Shown piece after piece: positions 53,790 through 64,000 of a DNA stretch of 64,000 nucleotides (its first letter is position 1; each line of letters opens with the position of its first letter). The stretch comes from Oreohelix idahoensis (taxonomy: Eukaryota > Mollusca > Gastropoda > Stylommatophora > Oreohelicidae): contig JAMPIV010012452.1 in NCBI GenBank assembly GCA_024509875.1, positions 186,001 through 250,000 on the forward strand, written 5' to 3'. The notes under the pieces were generated by a model. The model saw nothing but the letters and a program-made list of their open reading frames with translations. It had not been told where the DNA came from and did not search any database. The position numbers were made by a program, and so were the translations under genes.

Positions 53790-54250
53790 TTTTCAATTTT
53801 CCTGGCTCAACACCATCACCAGCCAAGAACTGCTAATGTGGAGCCACCAAGAAGACATGTGCACCATCATAGCTGGTAGACACTGGAATTGGGTGGGCCA
53901 CATCCTCAGAAGAGATCCTGACACCATCACCAGTACTGCCATGCTATGGACTCCAGTTAGAAAGTGTAAGCAAGGACGACCAAAGGCCACCTGACAGAGA
54001 ACTATGGAGGCTGAAATGCTAAGCATGAACCAGGGCTGGGGCACTACATAAAGGATGGCTGTTGAAAGAGCAAAATAGAGACAGTTTGTTGCTATCCTAC
54101 AAGACACCACCAGGCATGCTGGTCACTGATTGCTTTGTCAGTCAGCACTAAGGACCAAAGTAGAGACAGTTTGTTGCTATCCTACAAGACACCACCAGGC
54201 ATGCTGGTCACTGATTGCTTTGTCAGTCATCACTAAGGACCAAAGAAGAA
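53790..54250 (+). mobile_element. LINE C 3' end with duplicated terminus
   Basis: The plus strand reads TITSQELLMWSHQEDMCTII AG, WNWVGHILRRDPDTI and MEAEMLSMNQGWGT, then the RRMA-like end with stops. The last 85 bp or so (GAGACAGTTTGTTGCTATCC ... CTAAGGACCAAAG) is tandemly duplicated (about 54,071-54,154 and 54,155-54,240), followed by an AAGAAGAAG tail. It sits inside the zinc-finger array remnant. Confidence 0.88.
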
Positions 54251-54254
54251 GAAA

Positions 54255-54685
54255 ACACTGAATAAATTCTGCATCACAAACATCATGCCAGTAAGGAATC
54301 TCTCCTGTGTATACAATTTAATGTTGTTGTAGGTTATCCTTCTCAATAAATGATACACTATATATATCACACTTGTAGGATCTATTAACTTGTAAGGCCA
54401 TTTGATTAAATCACTGCAAGCAGCAGCAGCACTATCACTCACACTAAGCTATGTATACTTTTATGTCTGTGTAGACTATCACTCTCAGTAATTGCAGCAT
54501 TACAAACATCACACTTGTACAGCTTATTTTCTGTATGTATACTTTATGTCTTTCTAGGTGACCTACCAGAGTAAATGCAGCATCACAGACATCACACTTG
54601 GAAGGGGTTTATTTCCTGTATATATTCTTTTATGTCTTTGTAGACTACCCCTCGTAGTAAATGCTGCTAGACAGACATCACAATT
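54255..54685 (-). pseudogene. Decayed C2H2 fingers directly after the gene's stop
   Basis: The minus strand continues the array past the stop: CDVCLAAFTTRGSLQRHKRI YTGNKP, then a one-base shift, CDVCDAAFTLVGHLERHK, then further broken fingers. The stop itself (TAG) replaces the TAC Tyr codon that starts nearly every finger. The ancestral protein was therefore longer. Confidence 0.85.
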
Positions 54686-57459
54686 CTAAGGTTTATTTCC
54701 TGTATGTATTCTTTTATGTCTTTGTAGGTGGCTTGTCTGAGTAAATGCTGCTCCACAAACACCACACTTGTAAGGCTTCTCTCCGGTATGTATTCTTTTA
54801 TGTTTTTGTAGACTACCACTCTCAGTAAATACTGCTGCACAAACAGCACACTGGTAAGGCTTTGCTCCTGTATGTTTTCTTTTATGTTTTTGTAAACTAC
54901 TGCTCAGACTGAATGTTCCACCACAAATATCACACTTGTAAGGCTTCTCTCCTGTATGAATTCTGTTATGACTTTGTAGACTACCACTCTCAGTAAATAC
55001 TGCTGCACAAACAGCACACTTGTAAGGCTTCGCTCCTGTATGTATTCTTTTATGTTTTTGTAGACTACTGCTGAGGCGAAATGTTCCACCACAAACATCA
55101 CACTTGTAAGGCTTCTCTCCTGTATGTATTCTTTTATGACTTTGTAGGTGGCTTGTCTGAGTAAATTCTGCGCCACAAAAATCACACTTGTAAGGTTTAT
55201 TTCCTCTATGTATTATTTTATGTTTTTGTAGGTTACTACTCTCAGTAAATGCTGCTCCACAAGCATCACACTTGTAAGGCTTCACTCCTGTATGTATTCT
55301 TTTATGTTTTTGTAGACTACCGCTCTGACTAAACATTCCACCACAAACATCACACTTGTAAGGCTTCTCTCCTGTATGTATTCTTTTATGTTCTTGTAGA
55401 TGACTGCTCACATTAAATGCTGCACCACAAACATCACACTTGTAAGGCTTCTCTCCTGTATGTATTCTTTTATGTTCTTGTAGATGACTGCTCACATTAA
55501 ATGCTGCATCACAAACATCACACTTGTAAGGCTTCTCTCCTGTATGTATTCTTTTATGTCTTTGTAGATTACCACTCTGACTAAATGTTCCACCACAAAC
55601 AACACACTTGTAAGGCTTCTCTCCTGTATGTATTCTTTTATGTTCTTGTAGATGACTGCTCACATTAAATGCTGCATCACAAACATCACACTTGTAAGGC
55701 TTCTCTCCTGTATGTATTCTTCTGTGTGTTTGTAGGTTACTTATCTGAGTAAATGTTGCTCCACAAACATCACACTTGTAAGGCTTCTCTCCTGTATGTA
55801 TTCTTTTATGTTTTTGTAGATAACGGCTCAGAGTAAAGTCTGCTCCACAAACATCACACTTGTAAGGCTTCTCTCCTGTATGTAATCTTTTATGCTTTTG
55901 TAGAATACTGCTCAGAGTAAATGCTGCACCACAAACATCACACTTGTAACGCTTCTCTCCTGTATGTATTCTTTTATGCTTTTGTAGAATACTGCTCAGA
56001 GTAAATGCTGCACCACAAACATCACACTTGTAAGGCTTCTCTCCTGTATGTAATCTTTTATGTTGATGTAGGTTATCTTTCACAGAAAATGATGCTCCAT
56101 TAATGTCACACTTGTAGGACTTGTCTTCCTCTATTTTCTTGTGAGACTGAGTACTTAAATCACTGCAAGCAGCAACAGATCTGTCAGTAACACAAAGCTG
56201 AACATTTATCTCACTGGCAGAACATTTTTTACTACAATTTTTATTACAGATTTGATTTTTACAAACTGACAAATTACTGTGTAGGTTGTCAAACATTGTA
56301 GCAGTCCTTTCCTGGCTGTTGATGATGTTCACTGATGCTTCATTACCATTGAGTCTCTTGTTGATGCTATCTTCTCTTGTGACATAATTACAAGTGGCAT
56401 CTCCAATCTTATTCACTGCTTCATTCATGTTATTTCCACTGTCCTGTGGTAACATATTCTGAAGATCACTACATTTATTATCAAACTCCCAGCCTCCATC
56501 TCTGTGTACTGCTTTCATATGCTTATCCAGGACATCAAGTTGGAAGAAATGAGTGTTGCACAGATGACAAGAATAAGCACCTGTAATATTAAAAATAATG
56601 AGCAAAGAAAAATAATGAAATGCATGTCTTATATGTTTATTTAAAATTTGTTAGCAAAGTGTAGTAACAAACACATAAGCACGATTTCCTGATAAATATG
56701 TGAATGTTATTCAGCATCAACATCATAGCAATCCAGGCAAAACCATTGGTGCTTTTCTCAGCAAATGTTAAAGTGTATGAATGCTTAATGTACTGTAGCA
56801 TCCTGATTGCATACATGTCGGATGCATCCTATCATACGTCATACCTGCTAGTCTTATGTTTGGTGCCACATTCCAGCTATCTAAGCCTAGTTGATCCATC
56901 TACTGCAGTGTTGTTTTCTAACAGATAATCATTAACTGTCCTCAGTATCTCCCCCTTGTACAGGACCAGTGTCTCCGCTTTGGGTGCATGTGAAGCTAGT
57001 CTTTCAGCACTCTTATTGTCGTGTCATACACCTGAATGACTTGTACAGTAGATTCACACCAGATTCTGAAGATCAAGGCCTCTATAATATTTTCTATTCA
57101 TGCAACAGACATCCATTTTGAACCTTTAAAAGCATGGACTGAGTGTGATACATAAATGCCCTGGTTACTGCAGTAACAGCCTCTATCTCCATTATGTAGA
57201 TGCAAGTTTAATTAAAATTTGTAAATAGATTTAATTCTTCAAGAAAGGCCCACTCGCTGCTTAGTATTAAATGTCATGCTGTACAGATATTGAAATCAAG
57301 TACACTTATGTAGCCAAAATATGAATTTAAAATAATAATATTGGTATTATACATACCTTTCTCATCTCCAATTAAGCATAACTGTTGTTGACTTTCTGGC
57401 ATGTCCAAGGAGTCAGTATACTGTATCTCAGTTTTAGTACAGCTGTTGTCACAATCAGC
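54686..57459 (-). CDS. C2H2 zinc-finger protein, 18 fingers (5' end not found)
   Basis: Two exons are visible: 57,459-57,357 (acceptor TTTGTTTCAG, donor GTATGT) and 56,580-54,686 (acceptor ATATTACAG). They join in phase through a split Gly codon. Exon 1 is not identified. The terminal exon encodes an isolated finger (YSCHLC...HMKAVH), about 150 Ser/Asn-rich residues, then 17 tandem fingers with TGEKPYKC linkers spaced 28 residues, all C-x2-C-x12-H-x3-H except the first tandem one, whose second Cys is Asn (CDIN). Several fingers are near-identical: NVSSHLQEH three times, and an alternating TESGSLQ / LSSSLQKH pair. That points to recent module duplication. Such proteins usually bind DNA in the nucleus through contacts at helix positions -1, 2, 3 and 6. 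No KRAB, BTB or SET domain is seen. The stop lies in what was once another finger, so the array has shortened. A LINE F fragment lies in the intron. Confidence 0.85.
56700..57220 (-). mobile_element. LINE F 3' fragment, in zinc-finger gene intron
   Basis: Matches 52,090-52,500 (CATTGGTGCTTTTCTCAGCA..., TGTATGAATGCTTAATGT, CATACGTCATACCTGCTAG, then the RNase H end near 57,000: SKSAERLASHAPKAETLV on minus). It is degenerate. Confidence 0.7.
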
Positions 57460-57529
57460 CTGAAACAAATTTTGATCAATTTAGGCATTTATGACACATC
57501 ATCATTATCACTTTTCACTCCCTAAACAG

Positions 57530-57790
57530 CCTAGGCCTTCAACAAATGTATGCCAACTCCTCTTGTTGTATACTATCAGCTCAAAGTGTCTCCATGACTG
57601 ACTCTTATTTTTGACTTTTGTATCCAGTTCTCTACTATGTGTGTTTTTGAGTCTCCCAAAAACTCTTACCCTGGACATTTCAGACTGCTTTAAACTAGAG
57701 CTATATAATTGAACGGCCTTGACACTGGAGTTGAAGATTGAGATTTTTGTGTTGAACTTGATTTCTCTTCGTATTTATGGCACTTGTAAT
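57530..57790 (-). mobile_element. LINE A-like remnant
   Basis: GCCTAGGCCTTCAACAAATG-type sequence and later TTGAAGATTGAGATTTTTGT match LINE A 3' sequence in inverse order as at 62,030-62,470, but with large gaps. Confidence 0.55.
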
Positions 57791-57792
57791 AC

Positions 57793-60700
57793 TTACTTAC
57801 TTAGTCATTCCCCTTCTACTGTGAGCTGTAGAGGTTTGGAAGAGAAAGCGCTAGACTATCCTATTGGCTGTCTTCCTAAAGGCCTGGTTCCATTCTAGTC
57901 CTCTGTCCTTCAAAGATTGTCTAATGTTGTCCTCCCAGTGGACTCTGGGTCATCCTGGAGGTCTGGATCCCTGGCTCTTAGCTTTCCATGCTTGTCGTGG
58001 TAGCCAATCTTCCATTCTGCAGACATGGCCAAACCATCTTAGTTGGGACTGTTCTACTTGTGTCTGAAGGGGTTGGAATTTAAGGCCTTGATGCATTGTC
58101 TGGTTTTGGACATTGTCTCTTATTGTTACAGCAACCATCTTCCTCAGATACCTCATTTCTGAGGTTTGGATCTGGCTTTTGTGGGTTGTAGTCATTGCCC
58201 ATGACTCGCATTTATTTGTCAAGACTGGGACATGGGTGGTGCGGTATACTGCCAATCCGTTTTCTTCCCAACCTCTCTCTTGCTGAGGAATCCTCAATTT
58301 ATGGCCTGAAAAAGTCTCCCAGCTGCTGCTTTTCAAGTGGTCAACTCTTCTTTGATGCCTCCCTTTATGACAGCTCTGAGGTATTTAAAGTGGTCGACCT
58401 GCTCCAGGACCTGTTCTCCCGGCTTAATCTGATGTCTATGGATTTTGTTTTTAGAGCTTCTTATGACCATCCCTCTCTTCTCTAGCTCTTCCTTCCAGAC
58501 TTGCAGGTTGGATTGGAGATGTGCCTCTGATTTAGCAATCAGGGCAACATCATCAGCAAATGCCAGCTCTAAAATACAGAACTTTCTCATCTTCCAGTAC
58601 CCCACTGAATACTTTCTTGTTCTCTCCTTACATGCCTTGATGACATCATCCATGAGGAGTACGAAAAGATAAGGCAACAGGATATCACCTTGTTTTACAC
58701 CAGTGGTGGTCCTGAACTCTTCTGACTTATGGTTTGTCATCCTCACATAATTTCTGCAAGACTTGTAGAAGCTCTGTATAGCATGAATCAGAGGTGCTGG
58801 AATGTTCTTCCTTACCAGACAGTCCCAAACTTTGCTCCAGGGGACTCTGTTAAACGCCTTTTCCAGATCTATGAAACAAATATGAATCTCACTCTTATAC
58901 TCAAGGATCTTTTCACTCACGTGTCTGAGTGCGAAGATTAGGTATTGAGTACTTTGGGGTTTGCTCAGAATCCACACTGGACCTCATCCAATTGTGGCTC
59001 AGCTAGGCATCTGAATCTCTGCTCTAGGATTCTGGACTAGATTTTACTAGGGACACTGAGAAGGGATATGCCTCTATGGTTTCCACATTGTCGATTGTCA
59101 CCCTTTTTTAAAATCGGTGTTATGATGGCAATCTCCCAATCCTTTGGTATGGTCTTGTTGCACCACTCTGCCTGTAGGACCCTTAAGTGTAATAGGTCGC
59201 CTGACGCTCCCATGTACTTAACTATTTCTCATGTTATACCGTCATGCCCTGCTGTTTTGCCCATCTTGATTTTCTCCAGTGCTGCCTTCAGTTCATCCAT
59301 CTTTATGTCATCTTCACCACCATTGATTTTCTCTTCTGTGCTAGTGGTTATCATTTCTGATGCTTGACCTTGCTCACCATCAAGGAGTTCTAAGAAATAT
59401 TCTTTCCATTACTTCCTTCGAGTCAGTAGGCAATTTGACTTGCTTGTCCTTTATAAATTTAAGAGGGCATTGTATTTCCTTTCTTATGTTCTTTAGGGTC
59501 ATATAGAATAATTTCTTCTTTTCTTGCACATCTTTTTCTAGCTTTTCTCCAAATTCTTCCCAGGACAAGCACCTTTTTCTGCTAGCACCTTTTTCTTTGC
59601 TTCTATTCTGAGTGTCCCATATTCTCTATATTTCCGTATTTGTCCTGCAGTGTTTTTAGCTCTCAACTATTGTTTCCATACCATTTTTTTCTCTTATTTT
59701 CTTGTTGACTTCCTCTGTCCACCAAGGTGTCCTCTTTCTCTTGTTCCCAAGTCGGACTTTACCACATGCTTCTGCAGCAGCTGCATTTATGATGTCCTTG
59801 AATTTAAGCCAGAGCGTTTTTAAGTCATCATGTTGTTCTTCTGTTTCTTACTGCTGTAGCAATAAGCCCCTGATATCTGGTCAATTTCTTGCTCTCTCAG
59901 CTTGTAGATCTTAATGCTCATTTCTCTCATTTGTTTACTTAGTTTCTTGCATGATGTTGGGCAGTTCCTAGGCTGAACAACTATTTCAGTTGTTCTTTTG
60001 ATTGTTAGCAAGTAGTGATCACTTCAAATCTCTAGCTCCCTCCAGACTCTAGCATCCTGGACATATTTAAATGAGCTCCTCCTAACTATGGTACAGCTGA
60101 TCATTGACTTCTCATTCCATGTTAGTTCACATCTAGTGTATGCATGTATGCGCTTATGGGGGAACTTTGTGTTTGTGATGATCAGATTCTGCTCACTGCA
60201 GAATCTAAGGAGTTGCTTTCCATTGTCATTGAGAGTATCTTCTCCATATCTTCCAATCTCCACGCCATCTAGCATGGTCATTTCCTACTCTGCCATTGAA
60301 ATCTCTGAGCATGATAATTTGTCCAGGGCAGTCATCCACTGTCCTTTGAAGCAGCTCGAAGAATTCCTCCTTGACCTCTGCTCTCTCATCCTCATTTGGC
60401 CCATACACTACGTTAAGGTTGACTATGGTTTCTCCTTCTTTTAGTTTTATAACCATAATGCGCTCTGAGAAAAAGTTCCATCCCTTGATACTATCTTTTT
60501 TGTTTTTGGCCACAATGCAACCCACACCCCCTTTAGCCTCTTTAAGATGTGGGTACACCAATGTAGAGCAGCATGTCACCATCGAGATCCATGACTGCGT
60601 GTCCCTTTTTCTTTGTTTCCGTCATAGCCAGGATTTCTAGTTTTGCTCTCATCTCTTCCACCAGCTCCCCTTCTTTCCCATTTATACTTCTTGTGTTCCA

Positions 60701-60890
60701 AGTTCCATAAGTCGTAGTCCATTGCAGTTCGTCACCTTTAGAATCAGTTTTGTTTTCTCTCTTGTAGTTTGCGTAATCATGGTTTCAGGCACACATGTGA
60801 TTGGCCTGTTGTGCCTTTGCACGGTGGAGGGTCTGCTTCCTTACAGCCTCCATGCAGGCCACCCTCCTCCTTTTTCAGTTCACTCGTAAT
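57793..60890 (-). mobile_element. LINE E, near full length, degenerate
   Basis: Minus-strand order: 5' leader from about 60,890; endonuclease (TWNTRSINGKEGELVEEMRA K, LAMTETKKKG, then NLNVVYGPNEDERAE and QIIMLRDFNGRVGNDHARWR; the usual GDFN Gly-Asp is RD here); linker (MSWEEFGEKLEKDVQEKKKL); RT (FALRHVSEKILEYKSEIHIC FIDLEKAFNRVPW, VKQGDILLPYLFVLLMDDVI, ELAFADDVALIAKSEAH, DHFKYL); and a C-terminal region (LTNKCESWAMTTTHKSQIQT, LRWFGHVCRMEDW). The 3' end is (TAAG)n. These LINEs nick DNA with an AP-type endonuclease and copy themselves at the nick. Frame breaks and stops throughout. Confidence 0.9.
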
Positions 60891-60949
60891 ACACAATATT
60901 AAAATGTAGGGCAGATACGTTTTTTTTCTGTAATCATTTCCTCATTACT

Positions 60950-61095
60950 GTCATCACTTATGCACACATACAAAGACATATTTGCATGCACATACACAAA
61001 CAAACTCATACACTTATGTATACATGCACAGACAAATGCTCATATACATACTTATAAACACACGTATATACAAATATACAGAGCACACAATTATT
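60950..61095. repeat. CA/TA-rich low-complexity tract
   Basis: ACACATACA-, CATACACAAAC- and TATACA-rich degenerate dinucleotide sequence. Confidence 0.75.
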
Positions 61096-61439
61096 TTCTA
61101 CATGAAATAAGACTCTATAAGGTCACAGTAAACTTTCAAACACAAAAAAAAAAACCATTTGAATTGTTTGTGTCAAAAACAAATAAATAAATAAAACACT
61201 GAAATAACAAACAAGCTCAGGTCTAATAAGGCCCCTTGTAGTTTTAAAGATCTCTGATGAGACAAAGAAAGAGTAGGAATATTGTTGCCTCAGGATGTTG
61301 TACAAGGCACTATTATAAGATTGATCATGAGGCTGGCAACATCATCATGTCAAACAAATAGCTACAGATACCATCACAGTAAGAGCTTGTGAATGTTTAG
61401 TGTAAGCTTCTTGCAATAGTGGTTCCATCTTCCACAATA

Positions 61440-61668
61440 AGTGACCAGGACAATGGTGGCATATAAGGTCAATGACTTGTATAATAAAGTTTGTCTTAAC
61501 AATGGTACACATAACATATAAGGCTAATTAACTGTCTGACATAATTTGCTTAGCCAACAGCACATACAACATATAAAGTTAATTAACAGTCTGATATAGT
61601 TTGTCTAAACAACGGTATAAACAACATATAAGGTTAATTAACTGCCCGATATAGTTTGCCAAAACCGT
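61440..61668. repeat. Tandem repeat, about 54 bp, four units
   Basis: ACATATAAGGTTAATTAACT, then GTCTGATATAGTTTGTCTAA and ACAACGGTA recur four times with drift, next to a TA microsatellite. Confidence 0.85.
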
Positions 61669-61775
<107 letters not shown>

Positions 61776-62004
61776 GAAAATGGGTTTTTGTCTGTTACCT
61801 CATAACTCAAGACGGGCTTAATGGATTTTGATGCGGTTTTCTCCAGCTTATTGGACATTTCTCTGGGAAGATTTTAAGCTATACATTGTCATGGTACAAT
61901 GTCAGGAGGCTGAGCATTGAATTTATCTTCACTCCATTCATTCATATCTTATGGGACCATGGGCATAAAAAGTTTATCGTTTCTTTGGTTAACACACTTT
62001 GCTT

Positions 62005-63510
62005 CATATTCATAACCCTCCACTCCCAAAGGAGCATAGACCTTCAACAAATACATGCCATGTTCTTGTTTCATGTGCCATCATCTCAAGTTCTTTCCAC
62101 GTTCTCCTTATCATTTTCACCTCTGTTTCCAGCTCTCTTCTCCATGTGCTTCTTGGTCTACCTCTGCCTCTCTTGCCCTGGGGGTTCCAGAACAAGGACT
62201 GCCTTGTAATGCTATCAACAGGTTTCCTCAGTGTGTGTCCTATCCATTGACATCGTCTTCTTCTCATCTCTTGTTCCACTGGCACTTGTCTAGTTCTTGT
62301 CCTCAGTTCCACGTTGGTAACCTTGTCATACCATTTTAATCTCTCTATTCTATGCAAGCACCCATTTATGAAAGTCTGTAGCTTTTTGGTTGTTGTCTTT
62401 GTTGTTCTCCATGTCTCAGAGCCATACAATAGGATTGACTTCACATTTGAGTTGAAGATTCTTATTTTCGTGTTGGATCCAATTTTTCTTGATCTCCATA
62501 TATTTCCCAATGCAATGAAAGCTCCTTTTGCTTTTTGTATTCTTATTTTGATATCACTGTCTATCCCTCCAACTTTGTCTATATTGCTGCCAAGATATGT
62601 GTACAATTCTACATCTTGTATTTGTGCTTCTTCAAGTTCAACCCTGTTATCATTACCTGCATTTATTCTCATTATTTTTGTCTTTTCCCTGTGTATTTTC
62701 AGACCCAATTGCTGTGACCTCTCATCGAGTGTTTTCAATTTGTCCTGCATCTGATTACGGTTATGGGACACAAGAGCCAAGTCATCAGCAAAATCCAGAT
62801 CATCTAACTGCTTAGCCAGAGTCCACTGGATTCCATTTCTGTTGTGTGTTGTCGATGTTCTCATAACCCAGTCTATTACTAGTAAGAAAAGAAATGGAGA
62901 CGAGGCATCCCTGTCCCACTCCTGTTCTTATCCCAAATGGTTCTGTAAGCTGTCCTTCATGAAGAACTCTGCATGTCATGTCTTCATATGTTTTCTTTAT
63001 TAAATTAATAATCTTCAGTGGAACTCCATAATGCCTCATCAATTTCCAAAGTGATTCTCTGTCTACACTGTCAAATGCCTTTTTGTAGTCCACAAATCTG
63101 ATGTATAGTGGTGAATTCCATTCCAGACTTTGTTCAACTATTATTCTCAAATGGCTATTTGATCTGTACAGGATCTGTTTTGTCAAAAACCTGCTTGTTC
63201 ATCTCTCAGTTTCTCGTCTATGGACTCTATTAATCTCTCAAGGATAATCCTGTTTAATACTTTTCCTGGCACTGATAGTAACATTATTCCTCTATAATTT
63301 GTGCACTCTTGTAAATTTTGATACTAAGGCAACTTAACCAGATATCCTTCCTTCCATTCTGCTGGTATCTCTTCCTTTTCCAAGACTTTACCAAGTATTT
63401 TATATAACATCTCTGTAGCCGCGTTGATATCTGCTTTGATGGCCTCTGCTGGAATGCCATCAGGTCCAGACACTTTTCCATCTCTTAGGAGCTTTATGGC
63501 ACACAAAACC
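62005..63510 (-). mobile_element. LINE A, longest copy (RT domain to 3' end)
   Basis: Minus-strand order: MCAIKLLRDGKVSGPDGIPA, LEKEEIPAEWKEGYLVKLP; RT core (YIRFVDYKKAFDSVDRESLW, GVGQGCLVS where most LINEs have RQGC, DDLDFADDLALVSHNRN); then TYLGSNIDKVGGIDSDIKIR, SILLYGSETWRTTKTTTKK, QWIGHTLRKPVDSITRQSLF and GKRGRGRPRSTWRRELETEV, ending HVFVEGLCSFGSGGL. The last 284 codons are uninterrupted, so this is a relatively young copy. The endonuclease is missing; frame breaks lie near 62,900 and 63,190. Confidence 0.92.
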
Positions 63511-63679
63511 CCCAGGACATCCAGCCAGCAGAAGAGCTACAAATTAATGGTGAAAGACAAACGAAGGAAGAAATAAAGAAAGTCATAAAGTCCTTTGCTT
63601 ACAACCATTATAATTCATAAATTGTATCCATTTTTCATTAAATTAAGAAGTACGTTGCTTTCTGTTGTGTAAAATTTCC

Positions 63680-64000
63680 TAGCAATGATATCTGACAAGG
63701 AAACTTTGAATAATTCTCAGCTATGTGAAGCTGATACTTAAATTTACACTGCGCTGCAATTGTTGTGCAAATTTCCTAAATCATGATTCTTGATAAGGGA
63801 GGTTTTATTAATTCCCAGCTATGTAGAGTTCTTACTACCAATTTCCTCTACACAGAAGCCTTCCTTTAAATTATTTGTGATAGAAGATTAGTGATTGTTC
63901 TAGAAGATTTGTGTATGTTCTGATAGGAATTCTGACAAGGAAAGTTTGAATAATTCTCAGCTAAGTAGAGTTCTTACTACCAATTTCGTCTACACAGAAG
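63680..64000. repeat. Tandem repeat, about 110-140 bp, at least three units, runs off the window
   Basis: TCTGACAAGGAAA.TTTGAAT, AATTCTCAGCTATGTAGAGT and TCTTACTACCAATTTC.TCTACACAGAAG recur near 63,690, 63,795 and 63,930. The window ends inside the last unit. Confidence 0.85.

Overview
The window is nuclear DNA from a metazoan. It is AT-rich, contains an intron-bearing C2H2 zinc-finger gene, and is otherwise packed with eukaryotic transposable elements (TEs): several non-LTR retrotransposon (LINE) families, tRNA-derived SINEs, two Ty3/gypsy lineages, a Merlin DNA transposon and two Tc1-like transposons. There are no bacterial operons, rRNA or tRNA genes, or CRISPR arrays. The mix suggests an invertebrate, perhaps a mollusc or other lophotrochozoan. 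That is inference from TE style only, and I cannot name the species.

Layout. 1-20 kb: scattered LINE fragments (called A-F here), SINEs, a 2.2 kb ORF1-only LINE insertion with its own target duplication (5,991-8,210), the 3' end of a gypsy element with a predicted 3' LTR (about 13.1-14.5 kb), and a 51-bp minisatellite (17.6-18.1 kb). 20.9-49.3 kb: one Ty3/gypsy element on the minus strand, whose right LTR (48,654-49,330) is intact. Its other LTR is broken into pieces at 20,891-21,108, 24,877-24,891 and 39,647-40,061. A 14.8 kb Merlin element (24,892-39,646) sits in that LTR, with perfect 59-bp terminal inverted repeats and a perfect 8-bp target duplication. Merlin itself holds a transposase gene with an in-frame deletion, a SINE, LINE pieces, two Tc1-like transposons, microsatellites and minisatellites. 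The gypsy pol order is protease, integrase, reverse transcriptase, RNase H, the order seen in the GMR1 group. A LINE carrying its own SINE interrupts the gypsy RT-RNase H region. 49.3-64 kb: more LINE copies, a C2H2 zinc-finger gene (54,686-57,459, minus, 18 fingers, two exons visible) with decayed fingers beyond its stop, a near-full-length degenerate LINE E (57.8-60.9 kb), and tandem repeats.

How the parts relate. The only plausible host gene is the zinc-finger gene. Everything else is a layered record of transposition: gypsy inserted first, then Merlin (into an LTR) and LINE E (into pol), then SINEs, LINEs and Tc1 elements into those. Nearly all TE reading frames carry stops, frameshifts or deletions, so little here looks autonomous today.
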